From positions 576,161 through 640,160 of the forward strand of contig NZ_JYKO02000001.1 in assembly GCF_000949385.2 (NCBI RefSeq): a stretch of DNA of 64,000 nt, given 5' to 3'. Below the pieces are notes generated by a model that saw nothing but the letters and a program-made list of their open reading frames with translations, did no database searches and had not been told where the DNA came from. Shown piece after piece: positions 49,186-61,601 of this stretch (position 1 is the stretch's first letter; every line of letters starts with the position of its first letter). The stretch comes from Pseudomonas sp. LFM046 (GTDB taxonomy: Bacteria; Pseudomonadota; Gammaproteobacteria; Pseudomonadales; Pseudomonadaceae). A program made the translations under genes and the position numbers.

Positions 49186-49811
49186 TGGCACCCGCCGAGC
49201 TTTTCGTGCGTCACCTGGGGCTGGTGGACTACCTGCCGACCCTGGAGGCGATGCGCCGTCTGACCGTCGAACGCGACGAACGGACCCCCGACGAAATCTG
49301 GCTGCTGCAGCATCCCCGGGTGTTCACCCAGGGCCAGGCCGGCAAGGCCGAGCATCTGCTGGCGCCGGGAGACATCCCGGTGGTCCAGGTGGAGCGCGGC
49401 GGCCAGGTTACCTACCATGGCCCCGGCCAACTGGTGGCCTATCTGATGCTGGACCTTCGCCGCCTGGGACTGGGCGTGCGCGAGCTGGTCACAGCCATGG
49501 AGCAGAGCCTGGTGGATGTCCTGGCTGCCTATGGCGTTACGGCAGCACCCAAGGCGGATGCTCCCGGCGTTTATGTCGATGGCGACAAGATTGCCTCGCT
49601 GGGGCTGCGGGTCAGCCGTGGCTGCTCCTTCCACGGCTTGGCGCTCAACGTGGACATGGATATGTCGCCCTTCTGGCGGATCAACCCCTGCGGTTACGCC
49701 GGGCTGAAGATGGTGCAGCTCAAGGATTTCCTCGAGACGCCGCCGCAGCTCGATGAGGTGGCGCGGCACCTGGAGCAGGCTCTGCGTCAGCGGCTGGGCT
49801 ACACGCAGTAG
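49185..49811 (+). CDS. lipB: Octanoyl-[acyl-carrier-protein]:protein octanoyltransferase
   Basis: The 208-residue enzyme moves octanoyl groups from ACP to lipoyl domains. [19 protein letters not shown] is the substrate signature. The catalytic Lys lies in [15 protein letters not shown] and the catalytic Cys in [12 protein letters not shown]. It uses a GTG start overlapping the ybeD stop. The convergent lipA gene completes lipoate synthesis, and two stem-loops separate them. Confidence 0.97.
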   Translation: MAPAELFVRHLGLVDYLPTLEAMRRLTVERDERTPDEIWLLQHPRVFTQGQAGKAEHLLAPGDIPVVQVERGGQVTYHGPGQLVAYLMLDLRRLGLGVRELVTAMEQSLVDVLAAYGVTAAPKADAPGVYVDGDKIASLGLRVSRGCSFHGLALNVDMDMSPFWRINPCGYAGLKMVQLKDFLETPPQLDEVARHLEQALRQRLGYTQ

Positions 49812-49825
49812 AAGGATGTTCCCGG

Positions 49826-49871
49826 ATAAACGACGGCCCCCTCTCCCATAGGGAGAGGGGGCCGTTTCGTT
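49826..49871. terminator. Long stem-loop terminator after lipB
   Basis: AAACGACGGCCCCCTCTCCC pairs with GGGAGAGGGGGCCGTTTCG around a four-base loop, with imperfect A/T flanks. It works in both directions between the convergent lipB and lipA. Confidence 0.85.
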
Positions 49872-49898
49872 AGATCGCGTCTGATTACCCGCTGCAAT

Positions 49899-49932
49899 CG
49901 CCCCAGCCACTCCCTCGGGAGTGGGTTGGGCG
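49899..49932. terminator. Second stem-loop between lipB and lipA
   Basis: CGCCCCAGCCACTCCC and GGGAGTGGGTTGGGCG pair with two mismatches around a two-base loop, 9 nt after the lipA stop. No T-run is present, so it may stabilise the lipA transcript end. Confidence 0.55.
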
Positions 49933-49940
49933 GTTCCTGC

Positions 49941-50993
49941 TCAACCCAGGTTGAGTGTCGGAATGATGCTCGAGTCGACGGGCTGGCCCGGTACCGGCAC
50001 CGGCGCGGCCAGGCCCAGGTTGTTCTTCTCGAACACCCGGTCGGCCCTGTAGCTGGAGCGCACCAGCGGGCCGGCGGCGACTTCCATGAAGCCCTTCTGC
50101 AGGCCGATATCGCGGAAGCGGTTGAACTCTTCCGGGCTGACCCAGCGCTGAACCTTTAGATGGTTGCGGGTGGGCTGCAGGTACTGGCCGAGGGTGAGGA
50201 TGTCCACGCCAATGGCGCGCAGATCGTCCATGGTCTCGATGATTTCCTCGTCGGTCTCGCCCAGTCCCAGCATCAGGCTGGTCTTGGTCAGCACGTCCGG
50301 GCGGTGGCGCTTGGCATGCTCCAGCACGCGCAGCGTCTTCTCGTAACCTGCGCGCGGGTCCCGCACCACATGGGTCAGGCGCTTGACCGTCTCGACGTTC
50401 TGCGCGAACACCTCCAGGCCGGAGTCCACCACCCGTTCGATGGCCTCGTGGTCACCGTTGAAGTCCGGGGTCAGGGCCTCCACAACCACCTGGGGCGTGC
50501 GCTCCTTGATGGCGCGCACGCAGGCGGCGTAGTGGCCGGCGCCGCCATCGTCCAGATCGTCGCGATCCACCGATGTCAGCACGATATAGCGCAAAGCCAT
50601 CAGTTCGACCGACTTGGCCGTGTTCTGCGGCTCTTCCAGGTCCAGCCAGCCATTGGGGTTGCCAGTGTCCACGGCGCAGAAGCGGCAGGCACGAGTACAT
50701 ACCGAGCCCATCAGCATGATGGTGGCGGTGCCGTTGGACCAGCACTCACCCATGTTCGGGCAGTGCGATTCCTGGCACACGGTGCTCAGGCGGTGCTCGC
50801 CGACGTTGCGCTTGACCGCGTCGAAGCGGCTGCCCCCCGGCGCCTTCACCCGCAGCCACTTGGGTTTGGGCTCGAAGACCTGGGGTTCGGCTGAGGCGCG
50901 GCGCTTCTGGCCATCCTTGATCGCGGTGATGCCCTGAGCAGTACGGAATTTTTCGCCGCTGGCGACGTGTTTGGACGAGTCTGTATCGGACAT
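49941..50993 (-). CDS. lipA: Lipoyl synthase
   Basis: This 350-residue radical-SAM enzyme inserts two sulfurs into octanoyl groups. The auxiliary cluster motif is [12 protein letters not shown] and the SAM cluster motif is CTRACRFC, both complete. [11 protein letters not shown] and [18 protein letters not shown] follow. An N-terminal extension of about 40 residues is usual in Pseudomonas. It is transcribed alone; its promoter must lie in 50994-51169, where only a short GC hairpin (51145-51164) was seen. Confidence 0.97.
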   Translation of the reverse strand: MSDTDSSKHVASGEKFRTAQGITAIKDGQKRRASAEPQVFEPKPKWLRVKAPGGSRFDAVKRNVGEHRLSTVCQESHCPNMGECWSNGTATIMLMGSVCTRACRFCAVDTGNPNGWLDLEEPQNTAKSVELMALRYIVLTSVDRDDLDDGGAGHYAACVRAIKERTPQVVVEALTPDFNGDHEAIERVVDSGLEVFAQNVETVKRLTHVVRDPRAGYEKTLRVLEHAKRHRPDVLTKTSLMLGLGETDEEIIETMDDLRAIGVDILTLGQYLQPTRNHLKVQRWVSPEEFNRFRDIGLQKGFMEVAAGPLVRSSYRADRVFEKNNLGLAAPVPVPGQPVDSSIIPTLNLG

Positions 50994-51169
50994 CGGAAAT
51001 CTGACTCCGCTAGAGGCTTCAAGGGCTGCCGCAGGGGCACAAGAGGGTGGCGCAGTGTATCACAAGAGGTGTCCGCCCAGGCTGGCAGCGCGACGTTCCC
51101 GGTCTTGGCGCGACGTTAGGGAGCGTAGCGCCTGGCGCCAATTTGCGGACCATTCGCGGTCCGCAGGCG

Positions 51170-52477
51170 TCAGCGTTGGCGCAGGCTTTCCAGCAGCTTC
51201 TGGGTCGGGAATCCGTCCGCGGGCCAACCGAGGCGCTGCTGGTAACCGCGAATGGCCTTGCGGGTATTGGCGCCGATGATCCCGTCCGGCGTGCCCGGGT
51301 CGTAGCCAGCGGCGGTGAGGGACTCCTGCAGTTCAACCCGTTCGCTGCGGCTCAGGGGGCGTTCGTCCCGGGGCCAACTGCCGATGAGCTGGCCGCCGCC
51401 ATCGAAGCGCTCGCCCAGCAGGCTGACGGCGAGGGCATAGGACGAGGAGTTGTTGTACTTGAGGATGGCGCGGAAGTTATCCAGTACCAGGAACGCCGGG
51501 CCGCGATAGCCGGCCGGCAGCAGGAGCGATGCACTTTCTCCGGACAGACCATTGGCCTGCGGACCCACTAGTAGTACGCCCGTGGCCTGCCACTGGCCCA
51601 CGGATTTGCGGATATCCCCATCGGCGTGGGCGTAGTCGAAGCCCTGGGGGAGTTGCACCTGCAACGCAGCGGGCTGCCCCTTGCGCCAGCCGGAAGCCTG
51701 CAGGTAGTGGGCGGCGGAAGCCAGGGCATCGGCTGCGGAGTTCCAGATATCCCGGCGGCCGTCGCCGTCGAAGTCCACCGCGTGGCTGTTGTAGGTGGTG
51801 GGAATGAACTGGGTCTGCCCCATGGCGCCTGCCCAGGACCCCAGCATGCCGCCGGGCTGGATGTCGCCGTGCTGGAGGATCTGCAGGGCTGCCAGCAACT
51901 GGGCATGTGCGAACTCTGGGCGACGGCCTTCGTAGGCCAGGGTGGCCAGGGAGCGGATTACCGACTTGTCCCCCATGAACTGGCCGAAACTGCTTTCCAT
52001 GCCCCAGATGGCCACCAGGGGCTCCCGGTCAACGCCAAAGCGCTGCTCGATGGCGGCCAGCGTGGTGGCATGCTCGGCCATCAGGGACTGGCCCTTGCGC
52101 ACGCGATAGGGGGAAATGGCGCCTTCCAGGTATTCCCAGACGGGGCGGGTGAATTCGGGCTGGCTGCGGTCAGCGGTGATAACGCTGGCGTCGGGGGTGA
52201 TGCCGGCGAACGCGCGATCGAAGGTCGCGGTGTCTATGCCGCTTGCCAAGGCTTGACGTCGGAAGCCGTCACGCCAGGCATCGAAGCTGATGGCCGGCAT
52301 CACCACCGGGGCTTGTGCCGGCGACGTGGCGGCTTTGGCGGCGGGTTGGCTGGCCTGGGGCAGGGGAGCGGTGGCGGGTTTCTGGGCCGGGGCTTCGGCG
52401 CAGGAGGCTATCAGGGTCAGAGCGGAGGCCACGGCCAGGCGACGGAATATCAGGCCGGGGGCTGGGGCGTTGAACAT
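51170..52477 (-). CDS. Lytic murein transglycosylase (MltB family) with C-terminal peptidoglycan-binding domain
   Basis: The 435-residue putative lipoprotein has lipobox LIASC near residue 26. An Ala/Pro/Gln-rich linker leads to an MltB-type catalytic domain: the Glu lies in AIWGMESSFGQFMGD, followed by WAGAMGQTQFIPTTY and DFDGDGRRDIWN. The last 60 residues are a PG_binding_1 domain (LQESLTAAGYDPGTPDG; NTRKAIRGYQ). It is a paralogue of the gene at 45.6 kb with an added binding domain, equivalent to PAO1 PA3992. ATG 52477 is chosen over one 14 codons upstream. Confidence 0.93.
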   Translation of the reverse strand: MFNAPAPGLIFRRLAVASALTLIASCAEAPAQKPATAPLPQASQPAAKAATSPAQAPVVMPAISFDAWRDGFRRQALASGIDTATFDRAFAGITPDASVITADRSQPEFTRPVWEYLEGAISPYRVRKGQSLMAEHATTLAAIEQRFGVDREPLVAIWGMESSFGQFMGDKSVIRSLATLAYEGRRPEFAHAQLLAALQILQHGDIQPGGMLGSWAGAMGQTQFIPTTYNSHAVDFDGDGRRDIWNSAADALASAAHYLQASGWRKGQPAALQVQLPQGFDYAHADGDIRKSVGQWQATGVLLVGPQANGLSGESASLLLPAGYRGPAFLVLDNFRAILKYNNSSSYALAVSLLGERFDGGGQLIGSWPRDERPLSRSERVELQESLTAAGYDPGTPDGIIGANTRKAIRGYQQRLGWPADGFPTQKLLESLRQR

Positions 52478-52531
52478 GCGCGGTTCTCGGACAGACGAAT
52501 CAAGCCGCGACCTTAACACGTCTCGCCACTT

Positions 52532-52690
52532 TCAGGCGGCCATAAGCGACGAAGCCTCCCAATCGTGGGAGGCTTCGCGGCGGTAGCTGCCTTTGCCTTT
52601 CAGGGGCTTCTCCTGGCGGCAGCGGAAGAGTGGTTGGGCTACCAGGGACTTTGCGCGGTTGTGTGCGCCTTTGTTGCGTTTCTTGGCCAT
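52532..52690 (-). CDS. arfA: Alternative ribosome-rescue factor A
   Basis: The 52-residue protein (ATG 52690, GAGG upstream) begins MAKKRNKGAHNRAKSLV. Its centre, PLFRCRQEKPLKGKGSYRR, matches the ArfA core of E. coli (PLFRxRxEKxKKGKGSY), including the basic KGKGSY segment that enters the ribosomal mRNA channel. A tail WEAS is also shared. ArfA recruits RF2 to free ribosomes stalled on broken mRNAs when tmRNA fails. A hairpin inside the 3' coding end fits the known RNase III-dependent control. It lies between holA and the transglycosylase gene. Confidence 0.9.
   Translation of the reverse strand: MAKKRNKGAHNRAKSLVAQPLFRCRQEKPLKGKGSYRREASHDWEASSLMAA
52551..52577 (-). promoter_or_regulatory. 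Hairpin inside the arfA coding end (likely RNase III/termination control)
   Basis: GAAGCCTCCC pairs perfectly with GGGAGGCTTC around a short loop, within codons about 39-47 of arfA. In E. coli such a hairpin makes arfA mRNA lack a stop codon, so tmRNA suppresses ArfA. The same role is inferred here. It also stands between arfA and the next gene. Confidence 0.7.
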
Positions 52691-52765
52691 GGCCGATGAT
52701 CCTCGATTGGCGTCCGCACCAGTGCGGGCGCGCGAATCATCGGCTTCTGCTCAGAAAATGTCCAG

Positions 52766-53803
52766 TCACTCGGCGGAGAGGGGTAGACGCTGGCCGGCCA
52801 ATAGCAAGGAGAGGCGTGCGAGGCCGTTCCAGGGATCACCCGGAGCCTGGCCCTTGATCTGTGCGTCGATGCGCTGGGCGTCTTGCAGCATCTGGTTCCA
52901 GCGGGAGGCTGGATGGCGCTGCAGGGCGCGGCTGACCAGCGGGCGGCGCTTGTCCCAGACCGGCGGGCGAGCAGCGGCGAAGGCCTTTTCCAGTGGCACG
53001 CCCTGGCTGTACTGCTGGGCAAGACCCGCCAGCAGGCGCAGTTCGCGAGCCAGGGCCCAGAGGATCACCGGAGGCTCTACGCCCTCGCCACGCAGCCCTT
53101 CCAGGGTCCGCAGGGTGTGGGCCGGCTCGCCATTGAGTGCGGCGTCGATCAGGCCGAAAACGTCGAAGCGGGCGCTGTCAGCCACTGCCGCCTGAACGGT
53201 GGCGGCATCCACTTGGCCACCCTCGGCCAGCAACTTGAGTTTTTCGATTTCCTGGGCGGCCGCCAGGAGGTTGCCTTCCACCCGCGCGGCGATCAGGTCC
53301 ACGGCTTCCTGGTTGGCGGCCAGACCGGCCTGAGCCAGGCGCTGGCGAATCCACTGGGGCAGGTTGTGGGCTTCGATCGGCCAGATCTGGATGAACTGGG
53401 CGTCCGCGCCGTCGATCAGGGCCTTGGCCCATTTGGTCTTCTGGGTACTGCCGTCGAGCTTGGGCAGGCTCAGCAGCAGTACGGTGTCTTCCGGTGGGCG
53501 GGAGAGGTACTCCAGCAGCGCGGCGGCGCCCTTGTCCCCCGGCTTCCCCGAAGGCAGACGAACTTCCAACAGGCGTTTCTCGGCGAACAGCGAGAGGCTG
53601 GCGCCCGCTTCCAGCAGCAGGCCCCAGTCGAAGTTGGCTTCGGCGTTGAACACCTGGCGCTCGCTGAAATCCCGCGCACGGACGCTGGCGCGAATGGCGT
53701 CGCAGGCTTCCTGGCAGAGTAGTGGTTCGTCGCCACTGACGACGTAGACCGGTGCCAGTTGGCCCTGCAGGTGTTTGCCCAGTTGTGCGGGGTTGAGTTT
53801 CAT
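52766..53803 (-). CDS. holA: DNA polymerase III delta subunit
   Basis: The 345-residue clamp-loader subunit opens the beta sliding clamp. It begins MKLNPAQLGKHLQGQLAPVYVVSGDEPLL, quoted here as motifs QLAPVYVVSGDEPLL and ASLSLFAEKRLLEVRLPSGK, typical of HolA. FDVFGLIDAALNGEP and LARELRLLAGL mark the C-terminal part. Order leuS-lptE-holA is conserved with E. coli. lptE ends 40 nt upstream of its start. Confidence 0.96.
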   Translation of the reverse strand: MKLNPAQLGKHLQGQLAPVYVVSGDEPLLCQEACDAIRASVRARDFSERQVFNAEANFDWGLLLEAGASLSLFAEKRLLEVRLPSGKPGDKGAAALLEYLSRPPEDTVLLLSLPKLDGSTQKTKWAKALIDGADAQFIQIWPIEAHNLPQWIRQRLAQAGLAANQEAVDLIAARVEGNLLAAAQEIEKLKLLAEGGQVDAATVQAAVADSARFDVFGLIDAALNGEPAHTLRTLEGLRGEGVEPPVILWALARELRLLAGLAQQYSQGVPLEKAFAAARPPVWDKRRPLVSRALQRHPASRWNQMLQDAQRIDAQIKGQAPGDPWNGLARLSLLLAGQRLPLSAE

Positions 53804-53843
53804 AGGCGCAAATGACCGGGGCCGCTGGTGCGGCCCCGTGTAC

Positions 53844-54449
53844 TCACTGGATGGGCAGTTGCAGCGGAGACTGCTGCGGTTGCTGGGCCTGTTCGGCCCT
53901 GCGCGCGGCTTCCTCCGCTTCGGCTTCGGCCTTGGCCTTGGCTTCGGCGGTCTGCTGAAGCTGATCCAGTTGGGTCGGGGTGATCAACTGCAGGCGCATG
54001 ACGATCTGCTGAACCATTTCCTGGTGCATTTCCTGGCGCAGTTGCGCAGCTTCCTGGTCGGAACCGATCAGGTTGTTGCTGTCGTGTACGTAGTACTTCT
54101 GCACGGACAGTTGGTCGTTCATCAGCAACATGTCGTTGCTGCCGCGGATTTCGTATTTCAGCGTCTGGGTCAGCTCGTACTCGGCGCTTCGAGCGGAGCT
54201 GGTGTAGGTGGCCGCCCGCTGGCTCTCGGCCTCGTTGGTCAGCACCAGCGTGTAGGGAGCGCCGGCATGGACTTTGACCTTGTTGTCTTCCAGCGCCTTG
54301 CGCACATCCTTGACGGTCTGGCCGTATTGGTTGCGGGCAGTGACATCCAGTTCGGTCAGGGCGAACTCGGCGTCGACCGTGCCGCGCAGCTGGAAGCCGC
54401 ACGCGCTCAGTAGTGCGCTGAGGCCCAGGACCAGCAGATTCCGTTTCAT
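53844..54449 (-). CDS. lptE: LPS-assembly lipoprotein LptE
   Basis: The 201-residue outer-membrane lipoprotein plugs the LptD barrel for lipopolysaccharide insertion. Lipobox LLSAC gives Cys18, followed by GFQLRGTVD, the start of the LptE fold. The C-terminus carries a low-complexity Lys/Ala/Glu helix and a Gln/Pro tail ([19 protein letters not shown]), longer than in E. coli but usual in Pseudomonas. Two ATG codons are adjacent (54452 and 54449), and the second is used here. Confidence 0.94.
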   Translation of the reverse strand: MKRNLLVLGLSALLSACGFQLRGTVDAEFALTELDVTARNQYGQTVKDVRKALEDNKVKVHAGAPYTLVLTNEAESQRAATYTSSARSAEYELTQTLKYEIRGSNDMLLMNDQLSVQKYYVHDSNNLIGSDQEAAQLRQEMHQEMVQQIVMRLQLITPTQLDQLQQTAEAKAKAEAEAEEAARRAEQAQQPQQSPLQLPIQ

Positions 54450-54513
54450 CATTTCTTGCGTTCCCCTTGCGTGCAGTCCGGCGCCGCTCCCGGAGGAGCA
54501 ACGCCGGCTTCCA

Positions 54514-57827
<3,314 letters not shown>

Positions 57828-57850
57828 GCTCCGGGCACCTGGAGGTGCCC

Positions 57851-58612
57851 ATGCCAATTCGTTACATCCTCAAGCAGATTCTGCTGCCGCCTGGTGGCCT
57901 GCTGCTGTTGCTTCTGTTCGCCTGGTGGATGCGCCGGCGCATGCCGCGATTGTCGAAGGCCTGCTTCGTGGCGGGGTTCGGCGGCCTTTGGTTGATGAGC
58001 CTGCCCATCGTCGTCGAGTGGTCGGCCAAGGTGCTGGAGCGCGAACCACCCCTGGCCGAGGTGGAGTGGTCGCAACTGGCCGGGCGGGTGGATGCGATCG
58101 TGGTGCTGGGCGGTGGCCGGGATCGTGACGACCCTGCCTGGGGAGCAGACCAGCCCGCCCTATTGCCCCTGGAGCGGCTGCGCTATGCCGCGCGCGTGGC
58201 CCGTGCCAGTGGCCTGCCGTTGCTGACCAGCGGCGGCCTGCACTTCGGCGAGCCGCCCAGCGAGGCGCAGATCATGGCCGACACGCTCAAGCGTGATTTT
58301 GGTGTCGAGGTGCGCTGGCTGGAGGGTGAAAGTCGCACGACCTGGGAGAATGCCCAGTTCTCGGCGCGGCTTCTGCAATCCGACGGTGTTCGCCGAGTGC
58401 TGCTGGTAACGCAGGCGGCCCATATGCCTCGGGCGCGTTGGTGCTTTGAGCGTGCCGGTTTCGAAGTGGTAACGGCGCCCGTGGGGTTCATGGGCGTTCC
58501 CAATGGCCGCCCCTTGAAGGGATGGCTGCCGGAGGCCAAGGCAGTGTGGCAGAGCAGCCTGCTGCTCAACGAGGCGATCGGGTTGATCGCCTATCCATTG
58601 GCCTACGACTGA
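57851..58612 (+). CDS. ElyC/SanA/YdcF-family (DUF218) membrane protein
   Basis: The 253-residue product has two N-terminal hydrophobic helices (residues about 8-26 and 37-52), then a DUF218 domain with AIVVLGGGRDRDDPAWG, LLTSGGLHFGEPPSEAQIM, EGESRTTWENAQFSARLL and VTQAAHMPRARWCFERAGF. E. coli ElyC affects peptidoglycan lipid-carrier use at low temperature, and this protein resembles it by two helices plus domain. ATG 57851 follows GGAGGTG. Confidence 0.9.
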   Translation: MPIRYILKQILLPPGGLLLLLLFAWWMRRRMPRLSKACFVAGFGGLWLMSLPIVVEWSAKVLEREPPLAEVEWSQLAGRVDAIVVLGGGRDRDDPAWGADQPALLPLERLRYAARVARASGLPLLTSGGLHFGEPPSEAQIMADTLKRDFGVEVRWLEGESRTTWENAQFSARLLQSDGVRRVLLVTQAAHMPRARWCFERAGFEVVTAPVGFMGVPNGRPLKGWLPEAKAVWQSSLLLNEAIGLIAYPLAYD

Positions 58613-58620
58613 GGCGGAAT

Positions 58621-58639
58621 GGGGCCGTTACGCGGCCCC
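58621..58639. terminator. Short GC stem-loop between convergent genes
   Basis: GGGGCCG-ttacg-CGGCCCC lies 8 nt after the ElyC-like stop and 25 nt after the lnt stop on the other strand. No T-run follows, so efficiency is uncertain. Confidence 0.6.
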
Positions 58640-58664
58640 AGGTGACTTGCCCCGCTCTCGCGGG

Positions 58665-60185
58665 TCAGACCGTCTTGGCGATTCGACTGGCCATGAGAGC
58701 CCAGGCGAAGAGCAGGCCGCAGAGGATCACCAGCGGCCAGGCGCGCCATTGCAGATAAGGCGTCAGGCCCTGCATGGGCAGGACCTCTCCGTAGAGCACG
58801 CCCTGCTGGAACTGCGGGATGCCCTCGGTGATCTGGCCGTGGGGATCGATCAGCACAGTGACCCCATTGTTGGTGGCACGGATCATCCAGCGCCCGGCTT
58901 CCAGGGCGCGCATCTGCGCCATCTGCAGGTGCTGCAGCGGGCCGATGGACGTGCCGAACCAGGTGTCGTTGCTCACCGTCAGCAGGATGTCGCTCTGCGC
59001 CGCGAGATCGGCTGCGAACTCGGGATAGACCACCTCGTAGCAGATGTAGGGCGCGATGCGGTACCCCTTGGCCAGCAGCGGCTTCTGGTCAGAGTCGCCA
59101 CGGGCGAAGTCGGACATGGGCAGGTCGAAGAAGGCAATCAGGCCGCGCAGCAGGTCCTGCAGCGGCACGTACTCGCCGAAGGGCACCAGCTTCTGCTTGA
59201 GGTAAGTGCCTTCACCCTGGCCGACCACAGTGATGCCGTTGTAGTAGCGCTTCTCGCCACGCTCATTGAGCTGGCGGATCGGCACGCCGGTGATCAGGGC
59301 GGACTGGCGGTCGTTGGCGAACCGGCCCATTACGCCGAGGTACCCGTCGACGAACTCCTTGAGCACCGGCACTGCGGTTTCGGGCCAGACGATCAGGTCC
59401 GCCTTCCGGGCGCTGAAGGTCATGTCGCGGTAGAGGGCCAACTGGGCATTGAGCTGTTCCGGGTCCCACTTCATGTTCTGTTCAACGTTGCCCTGCATGG
59501 CCGCCACCTTGAGCGGCTCACCGGCGGGCTGCGTCCAGGCGTGACCTTTGAGGGCCAGGCCGACGGCCCAGGGCGCGACCAAGAGGACGACGCCAGCACC
59601 GAGGAAGGCGGGGCGGCTGCGCAGCTGCGCCAGGTTCACCAGCAGGGCGGCGGTCAGGGCCAGGGCGAAGGACACCAGCCAGACACCCCCCACCGGTGCC
59701 AACCCGGCCAGCGGGCCGTCAAGCTGGCTGTAGCCGGCATAGAGCCAGGGGAAACCGGTGAGGAACCAACCGCGGAAGGCTTCCTGGGCCAGCCAGAGTG
59801 CGGCGAAGGCCAGGGTGTCGGCCAGGGCGGCTTCGCTGCGACGGAGCCAGCGGGCCCAGACCAGCGCAGGTAAGGCGAAGAAGAGCGCGACGCCGGCGCT
59901 GAAGCCGACGGTGAGGAATGTCGCCAGGGGTACGGAAGCGGCGCCGTAGTCGTGGATGCTCACGTAGATCCAGCCGGTGCCAGCGAGGTAGAGGCCAAAG
60001 CCGTAGCACCAGCCGCGCCAGAAGGCTGCCTTGGGCGCGAGGTCCCGCAGGCCCAGGTAGAACAGGGCAAGGGACAGAAGTTCGAGGGGCCAGAAATCGA
60101 AGGGGGCGAAGGCCAGGGGCGTCAGGGCGCCGGCGGCCAGGGCCAGCAGGTTGCCCGGCCAGCCGGGGCGGGTGATCCAGTTCAT
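58665..60185 (-). CDS. lnt: Apolipoprotein N-acyltransferase
   Basis: The 506-residue inner-membrane enzyme adds the third acyl chain to lipoproteins, which matters for the several lipoproteins in this window. Multiple N-terminal helices precede a nitrilase-like domain with the triad: Glu in IVWPETAVPVLKEF, Lys in KQKLVPFGEYVPL and Cys in APYICYEVVYPEF. It is the last gene of the minus-strand set miaB-ybeZ-ybeY-corC-lnt; a stem-loop separates it from corC. Confidence 0.97.
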   Translation of the reverse strand: MNWITRPGWPGNLLALAAGALTPLAFAPFDFWPLELLSLALFYLGLRDLAPKAAFWRGWCYGFGLYLAGTGWIYVSIHDYGAASVPLATFLTVGFSAGVALFFALPALVWARWLRRSEAALADTLAFAALWLAQEAFRGWFLTGFPWLYAGYSQLDGPLAGLAPVGGVWLVSFALALTAALLVNLAQLRSRPAFLGAGVVLLVAPWAVGLALKGHAWTQPAGEPLKVAAMQGNVEQNMKWDPEQLNAQLALYRDMTFSARKADLIVWPETAVPVLKEFVDGYLGVMGRFANDRQSALITGVPIRQLNERGEKRYYNGITVVGQGEGTYLKQKLVPFGEYVPLQDLLRGLIAFFDLPMSDFARGDSDQKPLLAKGYRIAPYICYEVVYPEFAADLAAQSDILLTVSNDTWFGTSIGPLQHLQMAQMRALEAGRWMIRATNNGVTVLIDPHGQITEGIPQFQQGVLYGEVLPMQGLTPYLQWRAWPLVILCGLLFAWALMASRIAKTV

Positions 60186-60242
60186 GCTCGGTCCTTGGGC
60201 GGATGGGGAGCTGGAATAGCGTGCGGCGCTGGATTATCCACA

Positions 60243-60269
60243 TGCGCCCCTCTGCTGTGGAGGGGCGCA
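60243..60269. terminator. Stem-loop between corC and lnt
   Basis: TGCGCCCCTC and GAGGGGCGCA pair perfectly around a seven-base loop just after the corC stop. Lacking a clear T-run, it may only lower lnt expression relative to corC. Confidence 0.6.
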
Positions 60270-60275
60270 CGCGAA

Positions 60276-61115
60276 TCAGTGGGACAGCGGGGAGAGACGC
60301 AGCAGGTGGATGCGGCGGCTGTCCGCGTTGAGCACACGGAAGCGGAAGTCGCCGATTTCGGTGGTCTCGTTGCGCTTGGGCAGATGGCCGAAGGCACCCA
60401 TGACCAGGCCGCCGACGGTGTCGAACTCGTCCTCGGAGAAGTCGGTCTCGAAGAACTCGTTGAAGGCATCTACCGGCGTCAGGGCCTTGACGATGAAGTC
60501 GCCGCTGGGCAGCGGCTTGATGTAGCTGTCTTCCTCGACGTCATGCTCGTCCTCGATGTCGCCGACGATCTGCTCCAGCACGTCTTCGATGGTCACCAGG
60601 CCCGCCACGCCGCCGTACTCGTCGATGACGATGGCCATATGGTTGTGGTTGGCACGGAATTCTCGGAGCAGGACGTTGAGGCGCTTGGACTCGGGCACGA
60701 AGGTGGCCGGGCGCAGCAGGTTCTTGATGTTGAACGGCTGGCTGCCGTCATGAAGGATCAGCGGGAGCAGGTCCTTGGCGAGCAGGATGCCCATGACGTC
60801 ATCGAGGCTTTCGCCGACGACCGGGTAACGGGAGTGGGCCGCGTCGATGATCGCCGGGAGGAACTCCTTCGGCGAGTGATGGGCCTTGATGCTGATCATC
60901 TGCGAGCGCGGCACCATGATGTCGCGTACCTGCAGGTCGGCGACCTGGATGGCGCCTTCGACGATCGACAGCGCTTCGCTGTCGAGCAGCTTGTTCTGGT
61001 GGGCTTCGCGCAGCAGCTCGAGGAGCTCCTGGCGGCTTTTCGGCTCATGGGCAAAGGCCTGGGTCAGCTTTTCCAGCCAGGACCTGTGCCCGTTGCTCGA
61101 TCGATCTTCGCTCAT
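60276..61115 (-). CDS. corC: CorC/YbeX CBS-domain protein
   Basis: The 279-residue cytoplasmic protein has paired CBS domains (VADLQVRDIMVPRSQMISI; MAIVIDEYGGVAGLVTIEDVLEQIVGDI, quoted as motif GGVAGLVTIEDVLEQIVGD) and a C-terminal CorC_HlyC transporter-associated domain. It is linked to magnesium/cobalt homeostasis and, in E. coli YbeX, to ribosome metabolism. It lies 21 nt after ybeY and thus in the same operon. Confidence 0.96.
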   Translation of the reverse strand: MSEDRSSNGHRSWLEKLTQAFAHEPKSRQELLELLREAHQNKLLDSEALSIVEGAIQVADLQVRDIMVPRSQMISIKAHHSPKEFLPAIIDAAHSRYPVVGESLDDVMGILLAKDLLPLILHDGSQPFNIKNLLRPATFVPESKRLNVLLREFRANHNHMAIVIDEYGGVAGLVTIEDVLEQIVGDIEDEHDVEEDSYIKPLPSGDFIVKALTPVDAFNEFFETDFSEDEFDTVGGLVMGAFGHLPKRNETTEIGDFRFRVLNADSRRIHLLRLSPLSH

Positions 61116-61136
61116 ATGTCCTTTGCTCGGTGCTTC

Positions 61137-61601
61137 TTATTGGTCTTCGTCGTCGCGGTAAGGGTCGGGGTGGCCAAGTTCGGCCAGCAATTCCCGTTCC
61201 AGTGCTTCCATTTCCTCGGCTTCCTCATCCTCGATGTGGTCATAGCCGAGCAGGTGCAGGCAGCCGTGAATCACCAGGTGCGCCCAGTGCGCCTCCAGGG
61301 TCTTGCCCTGTTCGGCGGCCTCCCTGGCCACTACCGGCGCGCAGATCACCAGGTCGCCGAGTAGCGGGATGTCCAGCAACTCGTCCGGCACGTCTGCGGG
61401 GAAGGAGAGCACGTTGGTAGCGTAGTCCTTGTGCCGCCAGGTGCGATTGAGTTCGCGGCCTTCGGGCTCATCCACCAGGCGAATGGTCATTTCGGAGTCA
61501 GCGGTGCGCTGGCGCAGGGCCAATTCGCACCAGCGACGGAAGTCCGCCTCGCTCGGCAGGCCCTGGGCCTCGCTGGCGAGTTGCAGGTCAAGTTCAAGCA
61601 T
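61137..61601 (-). CDS. ybeY: Endoribonuclease YbeY
   Basis: The 154-residue zinc-dependent RNase takes part in 16S rRNA 3' maturation and quality control. The metal motif HxxxHxxxxxH is complete in [14 protein letters not shown], and [18 protein letters not shown] is the other signature. Its start overlaps the ybeZ end by 8 nt, so translation is coupled. Confidence 0.97.
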   Translation of the reverse strand: MLELDLQLASEAQGLPSEADFRRWCELALRQRTADSEMTIRLVDEPEGRELNRTWRHKDYATNVLSFPADVPDELLDIPLLGDLVICAPVVAREAAEQGKTLEAHWAHLVIHGCLHLLGYDHIEDEEAEEMEALERELLAELGHPDPYRDDEDQ

